Source: Eudromia elegans
Taxonomy: Eukaryota; Chordata; Aves; Tinamiformes; Tinamidae
Direction: 5' to 3'
DNA: 64,000 bases
NCBI GenBank assembly: GCA_003342815.1
Contig: PTEX01000312.1
Coordinates: forward strand, 403,340 to 467,339
The notes beneath the pieces were generated by a model. It was not told the DNA's origin. It ran no database searches and saw only the letters and a program-made list of their open reading frames with translations. Positions within the stretch are counted from its first letter, which is position 1. Every line of letters starts with the position of its first letter. Positions 1 to 11,950 of this stretch are shown in pieces. A program made the translations under genes and the position numbers.

Positions 1-1237
1 TCAAAGAAGCGCCTGCTGTATTCTTAAAGAAAGAAAAAAGTGTCCTGAGACTGTAAAAACTAAGAAATCTAGTAGGGACAGGAAACCTTGGTAGGTCAGA
101 TGAAATGTGGGCTTTCATAGTGCTGCTTAGAAGAACAATTTTTTTTTCCCCCTCATCATAAAAATGTCCATCCTGGGGGAAAAGTCAGCTCCAGATAAAG
201 CAACAAAGAAAAAGGTTTATTGTGCTGATTTCAAATATTTCTTTTTGCTTTTTGATCTCTTTATACTTCTATAGCTTTTTAATATCTGTGAAGATTTCAA
301 AATCCAAAGCTCATATGTTACATAATAATAATTGCATTTTAAGCCAATCAAATCAGTGAAAGGTCTGTGTTTTGAAGACTTTTCTGATGGAAGATATTTC
401 ATCAAAAAATTAATGACTTTGAACCTGTAGATTAACCTGCAGTTATTTTTATATATTTTTAAAATATGGGTATATAAATTAATTATGTATACTGTAATTT
501 AAAAATACAATAAAATCACAAAGTTTTTTATCAAATAAAGTTGTTTTACAGAACATATACTTAATGATACTCATTAAGATAACACGAAGCTTCATTTTTA
601 AATTTAATTTTTGGACTTAAGGAAAATATAATTTTTAGGCTTTGTGTAAATAGAAAAATACTTAGCAGCAAAATAGGAGCTCTGGATCATTGACTGTGTC
701 AGCCATTCTATAATTTTAAATAATCTTCATCTTAACACAGGCCTATGTAAATATATTATTGGCCTAAGTCTTCAATGCAGGCTAGTGAGTTTAGGTGGCT
801 AGAGAAATCATAAGAATTCCAGATGCTCAGAAGAACCCTTTTACAGAAGATGAATGGCCAGAATTTTGGGTCTGCTTGGCAGATATTTCCAGCTGAGACT
901 GGAAATTAGTATTCTTTCAGGAATGTGGGCTTAGGTTTCCAGTTTGGGTCTCTGTATGTATGTGCAATTCCCAGAGCCCCTGAGCATAAAAACACTTTCT
1001 GAATAAAGTTTTCTCAGTCAGTCTTGCAAGTAAAAAATCTCCTTTTAATTTCCTTGCAGACATCAGTGTAAACAAAATGATTTGCATTTATTTGTGGGTT
1101 TGATGGCCTCTAGTTTTTCTGTTGTGAAAAAAATAGTAAAAACTCTTTCCTTATTTTTTCCTGCATGGCAGTTTTAATTTTATCATTTCTAATTTTATAG
1201 TTTATTAAATATTCCCCTCAGTCATTTATTTTCTGCA
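1..1237. other. Non-coding AT-rich sequence, no gene seen
   Basis: This stretch is AT-rich and low in CpG. Stop codons interrupt all frames at short intervals. No repeat family, RNA gene or promoter signature was recognised. The short open frame at 217-405 (minus) has lysine/serine-rich low-complexity content and no family resemblance. A weak echo of the CCTAAGT-type repeat discussed at 23.1 and 57.0 kb occurs near 770-805 but is too short to call. Confidence 0.7.
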
Positions 1238-2035
1238 TTGAAGAGTCGTAGCCTTTAACCTCTCTTGAGAGGGTTGCTATTCCATTTGTTTGAACATTTT
1301 GCTTGGTCTCTCTGTTCTTATTCTAATTTACTGATAGGACCAGACTTGTAGCCAATAATTGAAACCTAGGCACAGCCTGGGTTTCCAAAGTAGCAGAAAA
1401 GTATTTTCTGTTGTGTCTGTTTGTCTATTCCTGATAATATTCCTGTTAATTCCTAACATCTTATATATTTTTGCTGTTATTTTTGATCACTGCTGAACAC
1501 TGAGCTGCTGTGCAAAGAAACACTCAAAATGTTCTTCCTGAATTTATCTGGTATCTGAACAATTTATTCTGGGCTCATGGCACGATGCGGGTTGTTTTTC
1601 CCTGCGTTCATTCTTTTGCATTTGTTTTGGTTTTCTCTACCATTTTAGCACATTGATTCAGTATGCAGGGATTGTTCTGCAACCCTTCATAGTTATTTCA
1701 GAAAATCTTCGGGAAACTTTTTAACCTTGCTGTTCACCTGATTCTCTGCATTTTTTATAATACCATAGAGCAGTCCTAGACCTAGTGTAATTCCCAACAG
1801 GACTCCCTACATTGACATAAATGACAAATCATTCCTGTGCTTTGTTTCGTGTTCTTTTAATCAATTTTTAGTTTTTTCAAAATACCCTGCCCAAAGGACC
1901 AAAAGGACCTTTTAGAAAGCTTTCTGGAAACCCTAGTACATAAATTAGATTATTCTCATGTAAAGGCTTGTTGATACCTTCGAGGGCTTTGATTAGGATA
2001 GCCTTCTACATAGGCTAAATGTACTTTTTACCTTG
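1238..2035 (-). mobile_element. Ancient L3/CR1-like LINE relic (ORF2 3' part), antisense
   Basis: Read on the plus strand, this stretch follows the antisense of the ORF2 3' half of old CR1/L3-type LINEs, which I know from turtle and crocodilian genomes. Ordered landmarks are visible. GAAGAGTCGTAGCC-like text near 1240 is followed by a run ending CCTAACATCTTATAT near 1455. TTTGATCACTGCTGAACACT lies near 1480. CATTCTTTTGCATTTGT near 1610 corresponds to the usual 'CTTTGCATTT' site. CTTGCTGTTCACCTGATTC near 1727 leads into the block containing CAGTCCTAGACCTAGTG near 1772, the usual 'ACTGGTCCTAGTAC' site. A GAAAGCTTTCTGGAAACCCT segment near 1913 and a CTTGTTGATACC segment near 1968 correspond to the 'GGCTTTCTGAAAGTCCAAGTACA' and 'CTTGTTGACACC' sites. 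No long frame survives, so the copy is dead. It has no recognisable 3' tail and its boundaries are approximate. Recognition is from memory of the family, not from a search. Confidence 0.72.
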
Positions 2036-2081
2036 CATATTCTATGTAACCATATATCTACGTGTTTTCAGGTTTTTTTTG

Positions 2082-2109
2082 GTTTGTTTGTTTGTTTGTT
2101 TGTTTTTTT
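2082..2109 (+). repeat. (GTTT)n microsatellite running into a T tract
   Basis: Six GTTT units from 2082 run into a short T tract. It follows closely after the end of the L3-like relic and a T8 run at 2073-2080. It could be an expanded T-rich tract next to the old insertion, or simply a local microsatellite. Confidence 0.9.
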
Positions 2110-4897
2110 GGTGACAATTCCAAAAAATTTATTGGATATGGACATCAAAATCACCAGACTGCACTCTCCTGCTCAGCCTCCTTGTAAAACCTGTTAACAT
2201 ATTTCCTCTAGTAGTAGGAGTATTTGAAATTCTTAATTACATACTTAATGTGATTTTTAAGGGAAATGCATTCAATACATGCTTCAATCCAAAGAGGTTT
2301 TGCAGTCTAAATGATAGTGAAAAAATGTGACTTATGGCAAAGAGATACCAAAAATGTGGTCTGATGTGGATGGGAGTGGAAGTGGATCCAATGTTTCATG
2401 CCTAATGGCTTGGAACATGTAGGAACCTCCAGGTCATTTCCAGCCCCATAACATTTATCTCCCACCCTGCTTGTGTCCTTCAAACCTGACATTTACAGAT
2501 GTCGGTCATGAACTTGCCTCAGCTGACACGGTTCATCTGTAGGTAATGCCAGTCAGGGAAATGAATCCACGAGTCCATTTAACATCCAATGAATTATGGA
2601 ATGGATGTCAACGAATTGCTGGCCTCTGCTCAGTCTATACTGTCCAAAGCCATTTGAAATGCTCTCAAGTGAATCATTACTTAACTAGATTACTGTGAGG
2701 GGAGAAATACAGAGCAGCCACATAAAAGATTCAGCAAATCATTTCTAAAAAGAAATAAAAATGTGAACCATTATATTTCTCAGTTATTAATCATGTCATG
2801 TCTGACGTTCATGGGGTTCACTCACATTAGGCCTGAGATTGTAGCTGAGAAAACACTGTGTAAGAAGTTTAGTTATGTGTTTTATTCATTATCTGGGTAG
2901 CTTAAAGAAAACTTTGACATTAACGATGCTAACTATTTACGTTAAAACTTGAAGAACTGTAAAGCAAAGCCCAACCGACAGTTTAATTCCAGTTATTGTT
3001 GGAAGTGGTAACTGAGAACAGTACGTTGAACTATCACGTCTTTTGCAAACATGACAATTTGAAAGAATGGAAATTAATATTTTAAGGATGAGCACATAAA
3101 TCTTAGATTACCGAAGTAATATGCAAATACATTATTCATATTGTGCATAAGGAAAGGCATATGTTGCCAAAACACGTTTACTTCTTACCTGTGATTTAGT
3201 GAGGAATTTTATTTCTGTTACTCTTATATTTTTGTTTCTGATATCTGAACTTTTTGGAGAAACTACTTTTTAAATATATTACCTGATATTGTTTCATATT
3301 GTCTACATAAAAATAGGTTTGTTTTGTTAAAGAAAATGGTGCTTGCTGAGAAAAAAGAGTCATACATACAACTTAATACAATATACTTGGATATCAAATG
3401 ATCAAAGAAGGTCTTTTGGTATGTATGTATTCTTTCCTAACTTGATAAGGAGAACATTTGTTTTTCATATTCAAAATTCATCAACTTCTGGTGTTTTATT
3501 AGTTCTGCAAATGTCATTGCATGACAGCTATAACCCTTGGTTAACAAACTGATTATCTTGAACTCACGTCTATGTACTAGCCAGTATAGTCACACAATCC
3601 AGGTAGGTATGAGCATTTAATCTGCTTCTGCACAAAAAGCAAGAGAAAGGCTCATTTAAAAGAATGACTCTGATGTTTTTTTAAAAAATATTCTAGGAAC
3701 ACCATGAAAATAAAAGCTTCTATTAGAAATTTATGCCTGCTTCTATTACAAATTTCTACTGAGAGACTCAATTTTATTCACAGTAAGATCAGTAGAAAGA
3801 CTGCTTCTAGGCTACTGCTCTCAGAGCCACCTACATCTTCTGATATACTGTCCTGTTTTACATATATGATAAAATTAGCAACTTACTTAAAACAAAGAGG
3901 TGAAACTATTGAGAAACAGTAGTTTAAAGCAAGAAACAGAAGGTCACAGCAAAACAACGATGCCACAGACTTTTGTTGAAACCGGATAATTTTTATCCTG
4001 TACTGAAATACTTCAGTGCATCATTTTTACTGTTGTGTTTATTTGATAGAACCAAGGATTTTTGTTGCATTACACTGAAAAGAAAAAATAGCTTTCTGCT
4101 TGATGATACATTGTCTGCTACAGAGAAATTATTAAGGCAGAAGAATTATTGAGAGATTATGAGAATGGAACAAGACCTCAGGAAACTCAACTTACACGCT
4201 GGGATATTCATTTTCAGACAGTTAGGCTGGCGTTGGAGCTCAATGATTTCTGCCAGAAGCGTTTATATTTATGTGTCTGTCTGTCTCTTTTTTGTTTTTT
4301 TCTAACCACGGCTGCATGATCTGTAAGGCTGGAGGGACTGTTCAATTCAAGGCTGGCTCAGCTGTGCTGCCCCCACCGCTACAGGACATGGGCTCCACTT
4401 GCTGCTTGTGACAAAGATGCCTTGCTCGAGCGGCTTGGCTTCCTGCAGGAATCAGCATGCTGTCCCAGGGCGCTGGGGGCCCGCCAGGAGATAAGTGGCA
4501 GAGGCTAGAGGTATTTGTTTTCATTTTTTCCAAAAAGCCTGGGGAAGGCCCATCTTGATCTCTATGTCACCTGTGACGAATGCATCTGCATTGCCTATGA
4601 GCCATATAGAAGACTCTGGAATATTTTATACAGGTAAAATATGACTGATGTGTGAGATATCTGACTCTCACTCATTCATAAATTGCCCATTCTAACCAGT
4701 CCTTAGGAGTCAAATTGTAGGTAACTGCCTATAAATCAAGGTTGCCATATGAGAAGAGATAATGGTGAGTTTTATCTCTCTGCCCTGTAAAGCCATAGAA
4801 TGGGGCTGACCAACACCAGGATATTGCTGGCTCCCAAGTCTAAATTTTGTGTGGCTGGGGATGATGAATGATATATTTTGTATATACACAAAATATA

Positions 4898-4911
4898 TAT
4901 ACACGTGTATA
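4898..4911. repeat. 14-bp perfect palindrome with central CACGTG
   Basis: TATACACGTGTATA is a perfect 14-bp palindrome with a canonical E-box (CACGTG) at its centre. It sits in an alternating TA/CA tract (about 4871-4919). Tracts like this often arise by microsatellite slippage, so the E-box may be accidental. Confidence 0.85.
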
Positions 4912-6122
4912 CACACACATACTCTCTGGAATACGACTCCTTCCAGGAAGGGTTTTTTAAATGACTCCCTGCTGTAGTCTCATGTCCAATCATGGCAGGT
5001 TCACAGTGTTGCCAGACATGCAATGATGAGAAAGGAATTTTTTTTCTTTTCAGTATGATGAATGCAGTGAAGTCCCCAGTGCAACACTCAGGAGTCACGA
5101 TCATTAACTGCTTATCATGCTGCCCGGCAGGAGCATGAGCATGAGGGAATCGTGAGCTCTGCTTGCATCCACCTCCACCTCGCAGTTCCTCCTAGGAACA
5201 GGAGCATTTGCTTAGGCTGTCTGGTTCTTAGATGTCTGTGGAGTAGGAGACATTGTTTTATTTGTTGACCAAAAGACCGAAGGGGAAAGCCCAGGCCCCA
5301 TGTGATTCCACTGGTTAGTTTTTTACTTGACTTTTATTTGGAGAAAATTGTATTTCATCTTACTGCATTTTCTGAGTTGTCTCTCCTAGAACAGAAAAAC
5401 ATTTCCAAAACTTCTCTTTTTTTTTTTCTTCCCCATTCTTCTTCAGTCAGTTAAAAAGAGATGACTAACCGTTTAAATGCTTAAAAAAATCCTACATTTA
5501 ATTCTCAAGTTTACGAAAACAAATAGATAATGATTTATATTACGTGTATTCCTGTGAATTTCTTTTGTCAGCAGCTTCGTTGCCAGCAGTACTCCTCTGT
5601 GTTCACCACAGGGGTGTGTGAGTGGAGAAGCCCCAGGGTCCCCCAGCCGGGCCGAACTCTCCTCTGCTCCTGGCTGCTCCATCCTTAGCCCCTGGTAAGG
5701 GTCTCCTCCAGTGTCTCAGCCAATGAGCTTCGATGACGTCATGCTTGCTTAAAAAGACTTTTTTTTTCGTTTATTTGTTTGCTTTGCATAGATCTTGAGG
5801 GTAGCTCATGCTACTTAATAGATCTTGCTAATAGATGGTACCCATCGTTTTCCTGCTTGTTAGCCAAGCTTAGGTGGTTATCAAATCCACGATGGCAAAC
5901 ATGAAAAATACTTTGAATCTCTTCCATGGCACAATATTTTGTCAGTCAGGAAACTAATGTACAACTTATTCAGTCTGTCTGTGCCACACTGTTTGAGTGT
6001 GGATCAGAGAGAGAAAATTGTGCTGGACATCACAATTCATAATGGTATTTGCTGTAAGACACTGTACTCTTAAATTCAGAAATGGTAAATGATATAATCT
6101 TCTGGTTGCTTTCAATCTATTT

Positions 6123-6591
6123 AGAATCATAGAATCATAGAGTCATAGAATGGCTAGGGTTGGAAGGGACCTGTAGAGGTCATCTAGTCCAACCCCCCTG
6201 CACACGCAGGGTCCCCTAGAGCATGTGGCACAGGGTGATGTCCAGGCGGGTTTTGAAGATCTCCNGAGAAGGAGACTCCACCACCTCTCTGGGCAGCCTG
6301 TTCCAGGGCTCTGTCACCCTCACCGTTAAGAAATTCTTCCTCAAGTTCCTGTGGAACTTTTGGTGCCTCAATTTGTGGCCGTTTCCCCTAGTTCTGTCAC
6401 TGGCTATCACTGAGAAGAGGCCAGCCCCCTCCTCCTCACTCCCTTTCTTGAGATATTTATATACATTGATCAGGTCCCCTGTCAGTCTTCTCCAGGCTGA
6501 AGAGGCCCAGCTCTCTCAGCATAGGGCAGATGTTCCAGGCCCCTAATCATCTTCATGGCCCTGCGCTGGACTCTCTCCAGCAGCTCTATTT
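6123..6591 (-). mobile_element. CR1 LINE, 5'-truncated 3' end
   Basis: The plus strand opens with three near-identical octamer units (AGAATCAT-AGAATCAT-AGAGTCAT) and then GGTTGGAAGGGACC. This is the reverse complement of the CR1 3' terminus, so the element is on the minus strand. Its 3' UTR and ORF2 C-terminus follow. The frame on the complement of 6216-6410 carries SDRTRGNGHK, RKNFLTVRVTE and NRLPREVVESPS, the usual C-terminal ORF2 motifs, and ends just before the 3' UTR. The copy breaks off near 6591 at the CTCTCCAGCAGCTCTAT site, a typical 5' truncation. One undetermined base (N) at 6265 falls inside the ORF2 remnant. Only about 0.47 kb of a 4-5 kb element remains, so it is not mobile. Confidence 0.97.
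6216..6410 (-). pseudogene. CR1 ORF2 C-terminal remnant (64 codons)
   Basis: An open stretch inside the CR1 copy corresponds to the extreme C-terminus of the CR1 ORF2 polyprotein, downstream of the reverse transcriptase domain. The motifs NRLPREVVESPS and EIFKTRLD match the family. The endonuclease and reverse transcriptase domains are absent through 5' truncation. The frame also contains the undetermined codon caused by N at 6265. It is a relic inside a transposon, not a host gene. Confidence 0.9.
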
Positions 6592-9500
6592 CTGTAGAAA
6601 GTCTTATAAAACTGCAGATAGTTTTGTGCAAAGGACAAGACAACTAATAAGAACTTTTCTAGCTAACTAGAAATTCTTTCTCAACTATATTTTAAACATT
6701 GCCTGCTGTATCTCTCATTTTTCCACAGCAGTGATCAAGCCTTTCAAAAAAGCTCTTGTAACACTTTTCAGATAGTTTCAGTCATTTTTGCTTCAGTTGA
6801 TGGAGATTACAATTCCCATGTGCTGTGTTAGCTAAGTAGTCATGTGGCACATTTGAAGCCTGAATTAAAAGTCCATTTTTTCCCCCTGAACAAGATTCAT
6901 AAATAAAAAATATCATCTTTGAATAAAACTCAGGTATTGCACTGAAGGGAAAAGGCTTTGTATGTTAACACTGTCAAGGCTCAACGATGCATAGTAAAAT
7001 GGCTCCACAAGTGATGAAATTCAGATTTCAAGCTAAATTCTCTAGCTTCCATTTAAAAAAAAAAGAATGCACCAGTTTATTTAGTTTTATAAAGATTTCA
7101 GACAGTCCAATTTTAGTATGCTGGAGAAAAACAAACAAATACGTAGACTATTTATCCTCTCCCTTAAACCATTACTTATAGAGTTGCTTCACTACCCTTT
7201 AGAAGACCACTTTGAGAAAATCACATTTGAGTAGCACAGCAGTGTAAAATTGCTCAGATATATCCATTTGCCATACTGGCACTTTTCTTCCCCAAAACTC
7301 TAAAGTTAAGCAGCAGCATCTTCGTCTGCTCCATCCTTGCACATGCAGCTCACTGTAAAGAGTGGAGAAATGAAGACTAAAACCAAAGATTGGGATGTCA
7401 TGGGGATGAACTGTTGGATATTAGGTGCTCATGCCTGTTCTCACATCAAAGGAATGAAATCATTCAATTATGGATAGTCCAAAGTGAATTCCTTGAAAAA
7501 CATTGACCATTGCAGGAGCTCAGACCCCATCAGTTTGGCATCACAGAAGGGTCCCCCTTCTCAGCTCCTTTTCACTTGTTGAGTATGACCGGCCAATGGA
7601 TGAATAGGTATTTGTCAACATCATGACATTAGGATGGCTAAGTGTACCCAGCTTGAAAAACTTAAGTTCTTTTCTGCTTAGCACTCCTATGCAATACTCT
7701 TAATCTCAGTGTGTTGACAGTATACCCACTCTACACCCTACTGTGACAATAATTTGCTTTCAAACTCATGTTCTGGAAGAGTAATTAGTTTTGTGGGGAG
7801 ATTTTTTTGGTTTTTCTTTTGACTTTTTTGGTTATTTAGTCCATCTTTATGTAAAAAAACCTGTCTAAAGACAAAAGTAGACTAGAAAGAAATATCCTAA
7901 TTACCCATGTAGACTTGTATAAAAAAATTGAATTAGCATGATTCAGAAGTTTAAAACTCCCTTGACACCTTGAACAATACTTTTAACAAAAGTCACATAT
8001 CATAGATCCTGGAAAATATAGCCATAAGCTATAAATCCACTGGTTTAAAGAGTAAAAAAGCTGTCAATTTCTGCTGATAAATTAATCAATTTTACAGATT
8101 CGTACAACCCAGTCTGAAAAGAAAATTAGCTGTTCTACTATATTAATTTTTGGTTCTGTGAACTGATTTTATATCAGCTAGACAAATACTCGCTAAAAGT
8201 TGCAGTTGGTTAAATTGTGTTTCTATGCTGAAACAGCACTTAATTTCCTTGCTTTTGCACTAATGGATTTACTAAAGATTGAAGTGTTTTAGCTCATTAT
8301 ACCAAAAGAGCTGAAACTCTGTGTTTCTGTGCACTTGCTGGCCTCTTGTGCCTTTGAAAGTATCTGGAAGCTTTAAAATCCTTTAGTCGGCTTGATTAGA
8401 CAGTGGACCTTTGCTTGGCATTGATTTCAGGATTTAGAGTTTATTAGGGGGTCACCAGGGTATTTTTGGTTATGCGATGTTGGCAATTATCCAGCTGCTT
8501 GAATAACTAAATACTAAAAACAATCAGAGCTAATGCTGGTCTCTTTTTAAAAGCTTTCAATATTTCTCCTTCCTGTATAATTACAGATTTCTCATTTATG
8601 TTCTTGTACTTAGGTATTTTATACACTTATTTACTAGCACTAGAAAGTTTATTGATTTTTAATACAGGAATGGAAATGAAAATAGATGGTGAGTGAGACT
8701 GCATTTTAGTTAAACAGTAATCCATATTAAAGCCTCCTAATGAAAATTCAGAGGGAAAAAGCCAGACAAGACATTAACTGAAATAAACCTCATACAATGA
8801 TTTGCAGCGTGTCAGGTCAACCCATCCTGAGGACAGCACAGGCCAGCTACATGGTACCTACAATGACAAAATGGTCAATGAATAAAGTATGGGAGGGAAA
8901 GAAGGGCTTAAGGTCTGCAGATGGCTGTTTACAAAGTTGTGATAGACAACACTGAATGGTAGAATACCATTCAGAGCACGAAGAAGTTACTTCTATTTTT
9001 GTCCTTCATGCCACACTTTGAATTTATTCTTAGTAGTGGTCATTATCCACTTTCTGCCTGCTGTCTGTGTGCATTTGATCTTTCTGAAAAGCTTAAGATA
9101 ATGGTCAGGCTGGTCCCTCATTATGGCTTCTATCTTTCTTCTGAAATAGGTATTTGAAATCTATGCCTTTAACAATGTTTCTGAAAGAAACTCCTGGCTC
9201 TCTACGACCTTTTTTCACTCTAGACCAGGTATATCCCTGTCGAGGAAGAAATATTCCACAGAGCCTTTCAGAAAACCTACTTCCCTCTGTATTTTAGACC
9301 TTCATGCAAAAGGCTATGCATCTGATTACTCATCTTACTTTGTCTATCATACCTGAGCAATTGAAGGTCCTTTAAAACAGTAATCCAGTCAAACAATGTA
9401 TCTCCCTAATCCATGGTTGCACCTGCAACCTGCAAAAGAATATCCCGTATTCTTTTATATTTTATTTCTTCATTTTTCCTTTTCTATCTCTCCATACTTG

Positions 9501-11365
9501 GCCACTTTTTCCCTTTATCTTTGGTTTTATCTGTGCTTTGTCCGTATTTGCTCTTCTCCTTCTTGTTTTGCTCGGGTGAATTTCTCTTCAGGGACTTCAC
9601 CTACAAGAAGGACATGGGTAAAACTTTAGGGCTGCTCAGGGCCAGAAATAAGACCCACCAGAACAGGCAAGTCATGGTAGAAATAGGAACAGAATAATTA
9701 GGTCTCCTATGAAGCACCATAGCGGCGCTACACAAACCCAGCTGCAACCGAATACATGTCACCATAAACTGCTGTGTCATGCAGAGATGTCAGTCCACCC
9801 AGATCACAAATGTACCTACTATACCTCAGCTGCACAGGAAAAAATACATTTGCAGATTCAGAGACTCTGTGCCCGACTGCAGCAGTCTGCAGGAATCTGT
9901 CTGTTTCACACAGGACAATAATATGAGTAGACAGCACCCATTTTTACATTTGGAGGATCTGGATAGAATCCCTGCTACTGAATATATAGTATTATGGCTA
10001 TTCAAATGTAAGGCATAGCTATGCATGTTCTATGTATGGAGAGTAGATTTATGAGTATGAAAGTATGAAGCAAGTGTATTTCTGGAATCCTGATCCCAGC
10101 AGGTACCTTGCTGTGCCTACAGCTTCCATTAAAGTCCAGGTGAAAGATAGTATCTTATCTCCTCTTAAACTGACTCAGTTACTATGCGGCTGTTTTCACA
10201 TGGGATTATTCTCTTAGAAATGCATACAATGCTGCATCCTCACAGATATAGATTTGGGTGATGGCCTTGTGAGCAGCTATGCTTGAAATTCTGTCTGACA
10301 AATAATGTCTGCTATTTAACCATTTCATTTCTACCATGTCTTATCCACAAGGGACAGTCTTTCTAATCTGCAGGTAAGCCTTCAACATTTTCAGCTTCAT
10401 TTGTCTTTAATTAAATATACGAGATGTTCACTAAATAGTTCTCATACTAACTATGAATCGAATCCATGGTTATCGATTTGCCAAGAGCAGAAGGTCTTTG
10501 TTAGAAACCTATAAACATTTAAGGAAGCTAGTTGCCATGAGATAGGATTACAGTCAGTATCTATCTCTGACTTTTCTCTGATATTTTTGACAAATAAGAT
10601 AACAGCAATGGTGTTTGTGATTTTTTGGCTATTTTTTAAGTTTGGGAAAGAGTCTCACTGGGTTATTGTGAAAATTCATGTAATATTTGCAATATGTTTT
10701 AAATATTTGTTTTTACTTAGTACATCATTCAAGAAATTAAATTGTTATATCTTTTCTATATTGTTATTCTGTTTTGCTTTCCTAGCACAGGGAAATATGT
10801 TTTCTTCTACTCATTTCTATACCTTATTCAAATCAAAAATTCTTTTTCAAATATTTGGTTTACTGCATAATAAAGGCAGTAATTGTTCTGACACATCCTT
10901 CACACTGCAAGATAAGAACTGTAATTCTGAAAAACACTTCTTCTTACTACCAGGTAAGTTAATGTTAAATTACTTGAGATAGGAAAAATAAATAAATCCT
11001 TTATGAGTAAAGTTTGTGTTTGTTTATAATTCCCCTGGAAAAAGAGGAGGAATTTCCTCCCTTCCCACTCTTTTCATCCCAGACTATAATCCCATCACTT
11101 GTTCGACTGACTCTCTTGAACTTTGACATTTGGTTTAGTCATGCAGTGTAAAAAGAAACAAGCCAGTGCCCCTGTGCAGGTGGGACCTGGTTGATGATAC
11201 TGTTCACTGTTGGTTTCTCTGCCTTTCATTTATCTTAATAAGGCAGCCAGCCACATTAATAGGTCTAATCAGGTCACATCACTTAATGGACTCTCCTGCC
11301 CGAAGACTGAATTTTCTCTTTAGCAGCATGACAGAATCACTTCACCTCTGGGCATTATCTATCAA

Positions 11366-11384
11366 TTTATTTATTTATTTATTT
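11366..11384 (+). repeat. (TTTA)n microsatellite
   Basis: Roughly five TTTA units occur within a more complex stretch. Confidence 0.85.
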
Positions 11385-11926
11385 TCCAGCTCTCCTCCTT
11401 TCAAACCTTCAGTGATTCTAATTAATAGCCTTTCTTCGCCTTTTTCTGAGTCAGTGAGCAGCTAATAACCTATGATGTGTCATTATCTGTATTGTTTTGC
11501 CATTTGTACACTATCTTAACCACATGGCATTATATTGCACTGTACAGCTACAGATCTGCTCTTTTTTTCTACAGATTATTGTAATGAAAAGTAGAATACA
11601 GCATTCTAATGCTTTTTCCTCTTACATTTGGCATGCTGATATTTAGGCAGAACACAGTAATTAAACAACTAGATATATGCCTATAGCACTTAGTAATGCT
11701 GAAGTCACAGCATCAAACTGCAGTATGCTTAGGCCAGACGAACAGGAGCTGATCTCAGTCCACTATTACCCACTCTGTCTGCACAACTTCACCAGTGATT
11801 GTGTTATTTATTGTTTTCCTTCTATATTTTTCTCAGTATACAGTGCTACTGTCTGCCCTTAATTCCACTACAGGAAGAAACAAGTATCTGCAGTACTGGC
11901 TTGAACTCCATGGAGTAAATGATTCT

Positions 11927-11950
11927 TCAGAGACTAAACTTAGTCTCTGA
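11927..11950. repeat. Inverted repeat, 11-bp arms, 2-nt spacer
   Basis: TCAGAGACTAA (11927-11937) and TTAGTCTCTGA (11940-11950) are exact reverse complements separated by AC. In double-stranded DNA this is a near-perfect 24-bp palindrome. In RNA the loop would be too tight without opening one or two pairs. No surrounding feature explains it. Confidence 0.9.

Larger units (their letters stand above)
2036..6122. other. Non-coding interval, no gene seen
   Basis: About 4 kb of AT-rich sequence. It contains a (GTTT)n microsatellite at its left end, a small AT/TG palindromic tract near 4.9 kb and a more GC-rich islet at about 4325-4545. Open frames here are under 115 codons, overlap on opposite strands and resemble no family. 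A complex stretch at about 2480-2720 could be conserved sequence, but nothing in it identifies a function. Confidence 0.65.

Noticed and set aside
9709-10026. Overlapping open frames on both strands around 9.7-10.0 kb
   Set aside because: Mutually overlapping frames on opposite strands without domains are typical of chance.
10587-10982. 131-codon open frame, plus strand
   Set aside because: Very rich in F, L, I and K, as expected from T/A-rich DNA. There is no signal peptide plus domain arrangement and no splice context that would make it an exon.
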